Source: Bog-756 sp963725395
Lineage (GTDB): Bacteria > Actinomycetota > Acidimicrobiia > Acidimicrobiales > RAAP-2
Direction: 5' to 3'
Length of the DNA: 64,000 nucleotides
NCBI GenBank assembly: GCA_963725395.1
Contig: CAVRYH010000005.1
Location: 476,369 to 540,368 of the forward strand
Shown: positions 40,646 through 48,443 of the stretch, piece after piece
How the letters are laid out: every line of letters begins with the position of its first letter
How positions within the stretch are numbered: position 1 is the first letter of the stretch
Program-made: the position numbers and the translations under genes
The notes under the pieces: model-generated
Database searches by the model: none
What the model was told of the DNA's origin: nothing
What the model saw: the letters and a program-made list of their open reading frames with translations, nothing else

Positions 40646-41541
40646 TGCTGAGACTCGTCCTCCCCAAAGGGTCACTGGAACGAGCCACGCTCGAGCTGTT
40701 CGCCGCCGCCGACCTGAGCGTCCAGCGGTCGTCCGAGGTGGACTACCGGGCCACCATCGATGACCCGCGTGTCCTCGAGGTGAGGATCCTGCGCCCCCAG
40801 GAGATCCCCTTGTACGTGGCCGACGGCCTGTTCGACGTGGGGATCACCGGACGTGACTGGATCGAGGAGCGGGGGAGCGAGGTCGCCACGCTGGGCGTGC
40901 TCAACTACTCGAAGGCCACAGCCAACCCCATCCGGGTGGTCCTGGCCGTTCCCGTCGAGTCACCGGTCACATCGGTCACCGACCTGGCCCGGACGGCCAG
41001 CGGAGACGGTGGGGCGCTGCGGGTGTCCACGGAATACCCGGCGCTGACCCGGCGTTTTCTCGAGCGCCACGGCGTGAAGGCCGAGGTCAGCCTGTCCTAT
41101 GGCGCCACCGAGGCCAAGGTGCCTGACATCGCCGACTGCGTGGTGGAGATCACCGAGACCGGGCGTGCCCTGCGGGCGGCCGGCCTCAAGATCGTCGAGA
41201 CGCTCCTCGTGTCCCACACCGAGCTCATCGCCAATCCGACAGCAGCCAAGGACCCCGAGAAGCGTCACGCCATCGAACAGCTGCTCACCTTGCTCCAAGG
41301 CGCGCTGGAGGCGCGTGGGAAGGTCCTGGTCAAGCTCAATGTTCCCTCCGAACAGCTGCCGGGCGTCATCGAGGTCCTCCCATCGCTGCGATCCCCGACT
41401 GTCTCCGAGCTGTTCGGCGGCGGCGGGTACGCAGTCGAGACCGTGGTGCCGAAGTCCGAGATCAACGTCCTGATACCCGCCCTCAAGGATCGAGGGGCGA
41501 CGGATATCATCGAACTCTCGCTGTCCAAGATCGTGCACTGA
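40645..41541 (+). CDS. hisG: ATP phosphoribosyltransferase (long form)
   Basis: 298 aa. First histidine enzyme, ATP + PRPP. MLRLVLPKGSLERATLELFA at the N-terminus, VGITGRDWIEERG, and the PRPP/phosphate region CVVEITETGRALRAAGLKIV. The C-terminal ~75 residues form the histidine-binding regulatory domain of long HisG (VLPSLRSPTVSELFGGGGYA), so no HisZ is needed. ATG 40645 overlaps ribH (TGATG). Confidence 0.95.
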   Translation: MLRLVLPKGSLERATLELFAAADLSVQRSSEVDYRATIDDPRVLEVRILRPQEIPLYVADGLFDVGITGRDWIEERGSEVATLGVLNYSKATANPIRVVLAVPVESPVTSVTDLARTASGDGGALRVSTEYPALTRRFLERHGVKAEVSLSYGATEAKVPDIADCVVEITETGRALRAAGLKIVETLLVSHTELIANPTAAKDPEKRHAIEQLLTLLQGALEARGKVLVKLNVPSEQLPGVIEVLPSLRSPTVSELFGGGGYAVETVVPKSEINVLIPALKDRGATDIIELSLSKIVH

Positions 41542-41553
41542 GGTCCGAATCTG

Positions 41554-42570
41554 ATGCCGACTTCGTGGACCGGACCCTTCGACCTCGCACCCGCGGGCAC
41601 CACGCTGTTCGTCGGTGACGTCGCCTCCTTCGACGAGGAGCGCGGCCTCGGGACCGTCGAGTTCGGGTTCGACCGCACACTCCCGTTCCACTGCACGGCG
41701 ATCACCGACGGCTCTCGGCGCATCGAGGTCGGGGCGGTCGTCGCCTTCGTAGTGGCACCGGGGCGCCTCGGCCGGCTCGAGGCCCGCTCGGTCCGACCGT
41801 TGCCCGGCGTCGTCCGGCCCGGCTCGTCGCTCGGCGGCGACGGGTCCCGTGTCGATCAGGCCGACCCGGTTCCGTCGTCCGGTGGCAGTGCCGGGGCTTC
41901 CAACTCCGGAACGGCGACGGGTCCTCCGGTCCGGCCCGCGGCACCCGACCCGGTGCCCTCGGCGGCGGATCGGCTCCCCTCGGTGGCGTGGACCGGTTCC
42001 CCGCCGCCCCCGCCCCCGCCTGCCGGCGCTCCGGCTCCCGCCCCCGTGCCGTCGCCACCGGCCGCCCCCGTGCCACCGCCACCGCCACCGGCCCCCGTTG
42101 CGCCACCACCGCCGCCCCCGGTCACCGTCCCGGTGGCCGCAGGACCGGCAGCTCCACCCCCCGGCGAGGCCGTACCGTTCGCCCGGGTACCGGCCGAGAT
42201 ACCGAGTGGACCCGGCCCGTCGGCTACTGCACCCGAGGTACCACCGGCGCCGGGGCCGGTGCCAGTTCCTCCGTCCGGTGACAACGCCACGCCACCATTC
42301 GGGGTCCCGTCCGTGCGGCCACTCGGTGTGGTCGGTCCCCTCGGACTGGTGCCACCCACGTTCTCCCCGGACCGCCCGGTGGGGGAGACGCCCGTCGACC
42401 CATCGTCGGGCGAGGTGCCGACCGTCGGTCCTGCCAAGGACGATTCGGATGTCGACGAAGGCCCCAAGCCGGACTTCTGGTCGCCGATCGCCAGGGCGTC
42501 GAGCGGACCCCCGCCGACCTGGCGGACACCGGTGACCCCACCGGCTGCGCCCCCAGGCGACGGCACCTGA
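41554..42570 (+). CDS. Cold-shock-domain-like protein with proline-rich tail
   Basis: 338 aa. Residues about 18-85 resemble a divergent cold-shock domain: LFVGDVASFDEERGLGTVEF, LPFHCTAITDGSRRIEVGAV, then VAFVVAPGRLGRLEARSV. The remaining ~250 residues are low-complexity Pro/Ala/Val with polyproline runs, ending in KPDFWSPIARASSGPPP. It starts 12 nt after hisG and is probably co-transcribed. From 41856 on, the opposite strand is also open as the tail of the MFS gene; the codon phase makes wobble bases coincide, so codon bias cannot separate them. The N-terminal domain is well supported, the tail less so. Confidence 0.65.
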   Translation: MPTSWTGPFDLAPAGTTLFVGDVASFDEERGLGTVEFGFDRTLPFHCTAITDGSRRIEVGAVVAFVVAPGRLGRLEARSVRPLPGVVRPGSSLGGDGSRVDQADPVPSSGGSAGASNSGTATGPPVRPAAPDPVPSAADRLPSVAWTGSPPPPPPPAGAPAPAPVPSPPAAPVPPPPPPAPVAPPPPPPVTVPVAAGPAAPPPGEAVPFARVPAEIPSGPGPSATAPEVPPAPGPVPVPPSGDNATPPFGVPSVRPLGVVGPLGLVPPTFSPDRPVGETPVDPSSGEVPTVGPAKDDSDVDEGPKPDFWSPIARASSGPPPTWRTPVTPPAAPPGDGT

Positions 42571-44117
42571 TCGGACGGCCCGGCGTCACCGGGCGGGAGG
42601 GCGGGGCGAGGGTGCTCCGGTTCGCTCGCGTAGGGATTGCCGAGGATGTTGCGGGCCATGTCGATGACCACGGCGCTGTCGGCGTCCTCCTTGGTGACCA
42701 CGCCGAGGAGGGGAGCAGCCAACAGCCCGGTCACGATGCCGGTTTCGGCCATGGATTCGGCCTGGACGACGCTCCATTCCCACAGGCGCTTCACCATGTC
42801 CGGGTCCGAGGCCCGACGGGACGGGTACTTGAGCCAGCAGTTGACCGTGGCGTGAGCCAGTCCGGTGGCGGCCGGGAAGAGCCAGATGAGCCGGTAGTTC
42901 CCCGTGGCGTCGATGACGATGGCGGCGATGTACGCCAAGACGACGCTGCACAGGTTGAACGGCGCCAGGAGCACGCCGAGGCGCTCGCCCAGTCCGCCCC
43001 CTCTCGGAAGGAGTTGGAGGAGCAGTGGCGCCATCACGATGATGTAGGCACCGATGAACGGTGCCCCGATGTAGCCGAGCAGAACGGCCTGCCAGAGGTG
43101 GGTGTCGAAGTACTGCACCCCGGCGAGGACCGCGCCGACCAGCGGGGCACCGATGGCCAGCGTCATGGGGGAGAGCTTGCGGCTGAGCGGGATCCCGAAG
43201 GCGATCCCGATGAAGAAGACCGGCAGCCCCGTCACCAGCCCGGCGATGGTCTGGGCACTGGCACCGGCATGGAGGATCCGCTGGAAGAACAAGATGGCGA
43301 CATAGGCGGTCGAACCGACGCCCGACCAGAAGAGGAGCGAACCCCCGATCAGCACCTTGGCGTTCGGTCCGGCGAGTATGTCGCGGAGTTCGTCGCGGGT
43401 CGGTCGGGCCCGCTCCTTCCGGTCGACCTCGGCACCGTAGGAGGCCGTCGGGGCCTCCCGGACGAGGACGAGGACGGCGATGCCCACACCCACCATGATC
43501 GCCGCGGCCACCTGGAAGGGCAGGTTCCAGGTGGCCGGATCACTCTGCTTCCACGAGGCGATCACCGTGCCCTTGATGGCCAGGCTGGCCACCGTGCCGA
43601 GGACCGTGGTCAAGAGCAGCGCCTTGATCCATCGGCTGCGCCCGAACACCTCGGGCACCACGGCCACATTGGTCAGGGTGAACACGGCGGCGGCCTGCCC
43701 GGCGATGAGGATCATGAGCACCAAGAGCCAGTATCCGGGCACGACGGTGAACATCCAGGTGGCCACACCCATCACCATCAGGCTCCCCGCCATGTACGGG
43801 GTCCGCCTCCCCACCCGGCTCCTCGTCCGATCGCTGAGGCGGCCCGCCACCGGATACGTGAGCCAGCTGACCAGGCGGTCGGCGGTGAGGGCGAAGGTCA
43901 CCGCCAGGGCTCCCGACGCCCGTTGCTGGACGAAGAGGGTGATCAGCACGCCCGAGACGGCGAGGTTGGCCCGTGGCCCGACCAGCCCGATGGACAGGCC
44001 GATGAAGCTGCGCACGCGCGAGGCGTCGATCGGGCCCGGGGACGACTCCGATCCGGTCACTCCCGGCGTCGGCGGCCCCTGGTCCGGGCCGGGGATCTGT
44101 CCGTCGCCCTCGCTCAC
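41856..44117 (-). CDS. MFS permease (GPH/SLC45-like), uncertain C-terminal end
   Basis: 753 aa as read; the transporter core is about residues 35-480 with roughly 12 membrane helices. GRLSDRTRSRVGRRTPYMAG between helices 2 and 3 is the DR-x-R-x-GRR loop of GPH-type and SLC45-like sugar carriers. The substrate is unknown. Beyond NILGNPYASEPEHPRPALPP the frame stays open for ~270 residues of Gly/Thr-rich sequence exactly antisense to the proline-rich tail of the cold-shock-like gene, so the real protein may stop or shift frame near 42570. GTG 44117 (GTGAGC) overlaps the upstream gene stop. Confidence 0.75.
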   Translation of the reverse strand: MSEGDGQIPGPDQGPPTPGVTGSESSPGPIDASRVRSFIGLSIGLVGPRANLAVSGVLITLFVQQRASGALAVTFALTADRLVSWLTYPVAGRLSDRTRSRVGRRTPYMAGSLMVMGVATWMFTVVPGYWLLVLMILIAGQAAAVFTLTNVAVVPEVFGRSRWIKALLLTTVLGTVASLAIKGTVIASWKQSDPATWNLPFQVAAAIMVGVGIAVLVLVREAPTASYGAEVDRKERARPTRDELRDILAGPNAKVLIGGSLLFWSGVGSTAYVAILFFQRILHAGASAQTIAGLVTGLPVFFIGIAFGIPLSRKLSPMTLAIGAPLVGAVLAGVQYFDTHLWQAVLLGYIGAPFIGAYIIVMAPLLLQLLPRGGGLGERLGVLLAPFNLCSVVLAYIAAIVIDATGNYRLIWLFPAATGLAHATVNCWLKYPSRRASDPDMVKRLWEWSVVQAESMAETGIVTGLLAAPLLGVVTKEDADSAVVIDMARNILGNPYASEPEHPRPALPPGDAGPSDQVPSPGGAAGGVTGVRQVGGGPLDALAIGDQKSGLGPSSTSESSLAGPTVGTSPDDGSTGVSPTGRSGENVGGTSPRGPTTPSGRTDGTPNGGVALSPDGGTGTGPGAGGTSGAVADGPGPLGISAGTRANGTASPGGGAAGPAATGTVTGGGGGGATGAGGGGGGTGAAGGDGTGAGAGAPAGGGGGGGEPVHATEGSRSAAEGTGSGAAGRTGGPVAVPELEAPALPPDDGTGSA

Positions 44118-44617
44118 CCGTCGGAGTCGGTCCCGCCACCGCCCCCGGTTCCGCCCTCCTCGCCCCCGGTCCCCCCGTTGACGCCGGCGGCGGAGGCCGC
44201 CTCGGCGCCCGCCCTCTGGGCACCGTCGATCTGGACGTAGGCCAGTCTGAGCTGGCTCACACCGTCCTTGAGCTGGTCCTCGGCTTCACCCAGGCGTCCT
44301 TCGAGGCCACCGACGAGACAGCCGAGCGCATCGATGGCCAGGCGCGCCTGGGGGAGGAGGGGCGGCTGTTGGGACAAGTAGACGGCGGCGAGCTCGAAGA
44401 GCCCGTAGCAGTGGTTGGCCACGACCACCTCGACCGGGGAGTTGACCAGTTCGGCCCTCATGGCCTCCATCTGCTCGGCGAGGACCCGCTCGTCCTCGGG
44501 GGCACCGGGACCGATGTCGGCGCCGGTCCGCCCACCACCGGTGCTGGGCGGCTCGCCCCCTGGGCTGGGAGGCCGCCCGACCGGTCGTTCGCCGTCAGGT
44601 GTCCATAGTGAGCTCAC
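44114..44617 (-). CDS. DUF1844-like small protein
   Basis: 167 aa. After a 40-residue Gly/Pro-rich N-terminus the folded part is helical: HCYGLFELAAVYLSQQPPLL, ARLAIDALGCLVGGLEGRLG and LKDGVSQLRLAYVQIDGAQ, resembling DUF1844 proteins that often neighbour infC in actinobacteria. The tail is Gly-rich. GTG 44617 is chosen because TAGGCT ends 7 nt upstream. Divergent from infC, coupled to the MFS gene by GTGA. Confidence 0.65.
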   Translation of the reverse strand: MSSLWTPDGERPVGRPPSPGGEPPSTGGGRTGADIGPGAPEDERVLAEQMEAMRAELVNSPVEVVVANHCYGLFELAAVYLSQQPPLLPQARLAIDALGCLVGGLEGRLGEAEDQLKDGVSQLRLAYVQIDGAQRAGAEAASAAGVNGGTGGEEGGTGGGGGTDSDG

Positions 44618-44624
44618 GACTGAT

Positions 44625-44630
44625 AGCCTA
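44625..44630 (-). promoter_or_regulatory. -10 box for the DUF1844-like gene
   Basis: TAGGCT on the minus strand, 7 nt before GTG 44617; leaderless layout. Confidence 0.5.
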
Positions 44631-44652
44631 AAGCACTGATAGACGAGGAAGC

Positions 44653-44674
44653 GGGGTCTTGACTGAGAGACCCC
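44653..44674 (+). promoter_or_regulatory. Stem-loop in the infC upstream region
   Basis: GGGGTCT (44653-44659) and AGACCCC (44668-44674) form a perfect 7-bp stem with an 8-nt loop, 135 nt before infC. Could be a leader element of the infC-rpmI-rplT operon or a terminator for antisense reading; not assigned to a known RNA family. Confidence 0.35.
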
Positions 44675-44808
44675 CACCCGGCCACGAGTCTGTTGTGCGC
44701 CGGGTCGATGGGGACCGGTGGGCGGCGCGAGCTGCTACCGGTCGTGGCTCCGCTCCTTATTCATCGGCCACGGGAAGTCCGTAGCCCGAAGACATGGAGT
44801 GAAGTCGA

Positions 44809-45618
44809 ATAGCAGCCACAGTTACCACCAACGAACCTCGCATCAACGACCGGATCCGCGCCCGTGAAGTGCGCCTCGTGGACCCCGAGGGCGAACAGCT
44901 GGGAATCAAGCTGTTGCCCGAGGCACTGGCCATTGCCCGCGACCTCGACCTCGACCTGGTCGAGGTCGCACCCGGCGCCAATCCACCGGTGTGCCGCATC
45001 ATGGACTACGGGAAATTCAAGTTCGATGCGGCGCAGCGGGCCAAGGAGTCGAGACGCAAGGCCGTCCACGTAGGGATCAAGGAGATGAAGTACCGGCCGA
45101 AGATCGGTCCGGGCGACTTCGAGACCAAGACCCGACAGGTGGCGAAGTTCCTCGAGGAGGGGCACAAGGTCAAGATCACCATCATGTTCCGCGGTCGGGA
45201 GGTGTTCCACCCGGAGCTGGGCAAGAAGATCCTCGACCGGATCGCCGACGAGATGGACGGCATGGGGAAGTCCGAGTCCGTGCCTCGCCTCGATGGTCGC
45301 AACATGGTCATGGTCCTGGCGCCGGACAAGAGGGCGAAGCAGTCGGCAGCGTCACGGGGTCCGGGTCACGAGGGTGGGTCCAACGGCTCCCACCCGCGCA
45401 GATCGGCCGCTGGTGGTGCGGGCGAGGGTGCGACGAACGCGAGCACCCCGTCGTCGGCAGGTGAACAGGCAGCAACAGGTGAACAGCCAGGAGTAGAGGT
45501 GGCGTCAGCAACGGCAGAGAAGGCAGCAGGGGAGGACCCGGCGCCGCAGGCCGGAGCCGACGCACCGGCGGCCGAGGTGGAACCCGCGGCCACGGAGACG
45601 ACTGAGAGAGAGGGATAA
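44809..45618 (+). CDS. infC: Translation initiation factor IF-3, probable ATA start
   Basis: 269 aa from ATA 44809. IF-3 binds the 30S subunit and checks initiator codons. NEPRINDRIRAREVRLVDPEG, ANPPVCRIMDYGKFKFDAAQ, KEMKYRPKIGPGDFETK and VKITIMFRGREVFHPELG are the canonical blocks. The frame is closed by TGA at 44800-44802, and no ATG/GTG/TTG lies before the conserved N-terminus; the first GTG (44869) would delete EPRINDRIR. ATA 44809 has GGAG (44796-44799) 9 nt upstream. infC typically uses rare start codons for autoregulation. The last ~90 residues are an Ala/Glu/Gly-rich tail, longer than usual. Confidence 0.9.
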   Translation: MAATVTTNEPRINDRIRAREVRLVDPEGEQLGIKLLPEALAIARDLDLDLVEVAPGANPPVCRIMDYGKFKFDAAQRAKESRRKAVHVGIKEMKYRPKIGPGDFETKTRQVAKFLEEGHKVKITIMFRGREVFHPELGKKILDRIADEMDGMGKSESVPRLDGRNMVMVLAPDKRAKQSAASRGPGHEGGSNGSHPRRSAAGGAGEGATNASTPSSAGEQAATGEQPGVEVASATAEKAAGEDPAPQAGADAPAAEVEPAATETTEREG

Positions 45619-45622
45619 GACG

Positions 45623-45817
45623 ATGCCCAAGATGAAGACCGACAGTGGCGCCCGCAAGAGGGTGAAGGTGACCGGCACCGGTCGGCTGCGTCGACGCAAG
45701 GCGTTCCGCTCCCATCTTCTCGAGGGAAAATCGAGTGTCCGCAAGCGGCGGCTCGGCCGGGAGGCCGATTTTGCACCCGGTGACGCCCACCAGGTGCGGC
45801 GCATGCTGGGCCGGTGA
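45623..45817 (+). CDS. rpmI: Ribosomal protein L35
   Basis: 64 aa, basic 50S protein. PKMKTDSGARKRVKVTGTGR and RRRKAFRSHLLEGKSS are diagnostic. Starts 4 nt after infC, in the conserved infC-rpmI-rplT order. Confidence 0.97.
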   Translation: MPKMKTDSGARKRVKVTGTGRLRRRKAFRSHLLEGKSSVRKRRLGREADFAPGDAHQVRRMLGR

Positions 45818-46010
45818 CGCCGGGCCGTCCCCCGCCCGACCCCGGGTGGAGGACGGTGCAGCCCTGAGGGTCACCTGGCCCGACATTTCCTGAGGCGACT
45901 CGGGAGCCATCCTGTCCTCCCGGTAGCAGGCGTGCCGGGGGGAGCGGAGCCCGAGCCCTCGCCCAACCTACGTTCAGTGCACGAAGGCCCCCCACGAAAA
46001 GGAGACCACC

Positions 46011-46397
46011 ATGGCCCGAGTAAAGCGCGGAGTACACGCCAAGAAGCACCACCGCGCCGTCCTCGAGCAGGCGCAGGGTTACTACGGCAACAAGAGCCGG
46101 TCGTTCCGCGCCGCCAACGAGCAGGTGATGCACTCGATGCAGTACGCCTATCGCGACCGCCGCGCCCGGAAGGGGGACTTCCGCCAACTCTGGATCCAGC
46201 GGATCAACGCGGCAGCCCGGCTGAACGGGACCAGCTACAGCCGGTTCATCGCCGGGCTGCACCGGGCGGACGTGGAGGTCGACCGCAAGGTGCTGGCCGA
46301 TCTGGCCGTCACCGAGCCTGAGGCCTTCGCCTCGCTGGTCCGGGTGGCCAACGACGCCCTGGCCGAGGCCGGCTCGACTGCCGAGGCCGGTTCCTGA
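46011..46397 (+). CDS. rplT: Ribosomal protein L20
   Basis: 128 aa, 50S assembly protein and known autogenous repressor of its operon in other bacteria. MARVKRGVHAKKHHRAVLEQ, GYYGNKSRSFRAANEQVMHS and LWIQRINAAARLNGTSYSRF are signatures. ATG 46011 has AAGGAG just upstream. It is separated from rpmI by an unusually long 193-nt gap containing GGAGGAC (45848-45854) and GTCCTCC (45914-45920), which could pair. The stop overlaps the presumed CTG start of the next gene. Confidence 0.97.
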   Translation: MARVKRGVHAKKHHRAVLEQAQGYYGNKSRSFRAANEQVMHSMQYAYRDRRARKGDFRQLWIQRINAAARLNGTSYSRFIAGLHRADVEVDRKVLADLAVTEPEAFASLVRVANDALAEAGSTAEAGS

Positions 46398-47353
46398 GCC
46401 AGGACGCACTCGTCCACACCCATCACCGGGTTCGACGGGTCAGGCAGCTCCTGCGCAAACGGAACCTGCGCATCGGCGAGCGGTCCCTGGTGGTGGAGGG
46501 GGCGGAACTCCTCTCGGTCGCCCTGGCGGCAGGCGTGCCTGTCGAGTCGGTCTACGTGGCTCCCGAGGGACGCTCCAACCCTTCGGTGGCAGCCGTGGTC
46601 GATCGGGCGTTCGCCACCGGCGTGCGGGTGTTCGACCTGGCGCCGGGCGTGGTCGAGCGGGTGGCCGACACGGTCACCCCCCAGCCGGTGCTGGCGGTGG
46701 TGGGCTTTGCCACGGCGGCCCTGGATGAGATCAGAGGCGCGTCGTCGGTCGTTGTCTGTGTGGATGTCAGAGACCCCGGCAACGTCGGGACGATGATCCG
46801 GACCGCCGACGCATCCGGGGTCGGCGCCGTGGTGTGCTGCGAGGGCAGTGTGGACCCCACCAATCCGAAGACCGTCCGCTCCTCGGCAGGTTCGCTGTTC
46901 CACGTACCCGTCGTGGCCGGAGGACCCCCGGAGGCCGTGCTCGCCGCCCTGCGGGGGTGGGGGTTCACCACGGTGGGCACCCTGGTGCACAACGGTCTGG
47001 ACTACACCACGTTCGACTGGAAGCAGAAGGTGGCGGTGGTCTTCGGCAACGAGGCGTCAGGCTTGGGGCCGTCGGTGGTGGATGCGCTCGATGCGACGGT
47101 GTCCATCCCGATGGCCGGACGGGCCGAGTCTCTCAACGTGGGCGTGTCGGCCGCCGTCTTGTGCTTCGAAGCCATGCGGCAACGCCGGGGCGATGGCTGG
47201 AGCGCCGGTGCGGGCGCTCGTCGTCCTACGATGCCCGACATGGAATCGGCGTCCATGTCACCCCCCGAATCGGATGGTGGCCACCCGGTGGACCGTGACC
47301 GGTCGCCGGGTGGTGGCACGACTCCGCCCGGCAGCGAGCCGTCGGGGGCCTGA
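46394..47353 (+). CDS. SpoU/TrmH-family RNA 2'-O-methyltransferase, probable CTG start
   Basis: 319 aa from CTG 46394. The substrate-binding N-domain begins VRRVRQLLRKRNLRIGERSL then VVEGAELL. The SPOUT catalytic knot has VDVRDPGNVGTMIRTADASG, KTVRSSAGSLFHVPVV, VVFGNEASGL and SIPMAGRAESLNVGVSAAVL. It methylates rRNA or tRNA ribose; the exact site is unknown. The first GTG (46487) would delete the conserved RVRRVRQLL block, and CTG in CTGAGC overlaps the rplT stop. A ~45-residue Ser/Pro/Gly tail follows the domain. Confidence 0.88.
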   Translation: MSQDALVHTHHRVRRVRQLLRKRNLRIGERSLVVEGAELLSVALAAGVPVESVYVAPEGRSNPSVAAVVDRAFATGVRVFDLAPGVVERVADTVTPQPVLAVVGFATAALDEIRGASSVVVCVDVRDPGNVGTMIRTADASGVGAVVCCEGSVDPTNPKTVRSSAGSLFHVPVVAGGPPEAVLAALRGWGFTTVGTLVHNGLDYTTFDWKQKVAVVFGNEASGLGPSVVDALDATVSIPMAGRAESLNVGVSAAVLCFEAMRQRRGDGWSAGAGARRPTMPDMESASMSPPESDGGHPVDRDRSPGGGTTPPGSEPSGA

Positions 47354-47354
47354 C

Positions 47355-48419
47355 ATGAGCGGTCCCCTCGACATCGAAGCCCTCGTCTCGCAGGCCCGGA
47401 CCGCCATCGCTGCGGCCGGCTCGACCGAGGAGATCCGGAACGTGACCGCACTGGTTTCCGGAAAGAAGTCGGCGCTCGCCGAGGCCGGCCGGAGCCTCGG
47501 AGAACTCGCCCCGGACGCCCGCAAGGAGGTGGGCCGGAAACTCAACGAGGCCCGGACGACCGTCGAGACCCTCCTCGAGGAGCGGCGGACCGCGATCGAG
47601 TCGGCCGAGCTATCCCGCCAGATGCAGGACAGCCGGATTGACCTCACCGAGTTCATCGACGGCAGGATCGTCGCGGCTGCGGAACGCGGCCACCTCCACT
47701 TGGTCACCCAGACCCGCGACGAGCTGGAGGACGTGTTCGTCGGGATGGGCTTCGAGGTGGCCGAGGGCCCGGAGATCGAGACCGACTGGTACAACTTCGG
47801 GGCCCTCAACATCCCCCCCGCCCATCCGGCCCGGGGAATGTGGGACACCTTCTATCTCAATCTGGGCGCTCCGGAGTCGACGGTGCTGCGGACCCATACG
47901 TCACCGGTGCAGATCCACCTGATGGAGGACGCCGCGGCCAACGGCACCCTACCCATCCACGCGGTGATGCCCGGACGTTGCTATCGGCGGGACACGCCCG
48001 ACGCCCGACACCTGCCGGTGTTCCACCAGATCGAGGGACTGGTCGTGGACGAGGGGATCACCTTCGCCGACCTGGCCGGGACGATCGAGGTGTTCACCAC
48101 CGCGTACTTCGGTCCCGATATCCACTCGCGGCTCCGGCCCGCCTACTTCCCGTTCACCGAGCCGTCGGCCGAGTACGAGGTGACCTGCACCATCTGTCAT
48201 GGTCGCGGGTGCCGGACCTGCTCCCAGACCGGCTGGATCGAGCTCGGTGGCTGCGGAATGGTGGATCCGGCGGTGTTCGCTGCCGTGAGCATCGACCCCG
48301 ACAAGTGGACGGGCTTCGCGTTCGGGTTCGGCATCGACCGCTGTGCCCAGATGCGCCATCAGATCGCCGACATGCGCGCACTGATCGAGAACGATTTCCG
48401 ATTCCTGCGTCAATTTTGA
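47355..48419 (+). CDS. pheS: Phenylalanyl-tRNA synthetase alpha subunit
   Basis: 354 aa class II catalytic subunit. A coiled-coil N-terminus (about 1-90) is followed by motif 2 and 3 blocks: GFEVAEGPEIETDWYNFGAL, HTSPVQIHLM, RCYRRDTPDARHLPVFHQIE and AFGFGIDRCAQMRHQIADMR. Near residue 280 a Cys cluster, CTICHGRGCRTCSQTGWIE, probably binds zinc, as in several actinobacterial PheS. ATG 47355 follows the methyltransferase stop by 1 nt. Confidence 0.97.
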   Translation: MSGPLDIEALVSQARTAIAAAGSTEEIRNVTALVSGKKSALAEAGRSLGELAPDARKEVGRKLNEARTTVETLLEERRTAIESAELSRQMQDSRIDLTEFIDGRIVAAAERGHLHLVTQTRDELEDVFVGMGFEVAEGPEIETDWYNFGALNIPPAHPARGMWDTFYLNLGAPESTVLRTHTSPVQIHLMEDAAANGTLPIHAVMPGRCYRRDTPDARHLPVFHQIEGLVVDEGITFADLAGTIEVFTTAYFGPDIHSRLRPAYFPFTEPSAEYEVTCTICHGRGCRTCSQTGWIELGGCGMVDPAVFAAVSIDPDKWTGFAFGFGIDRCAQMRHQIADMRALIENDFRFLRQF

Positions 48420-48443
48420 TGCACGAGCGCTGAGAGGACGACC

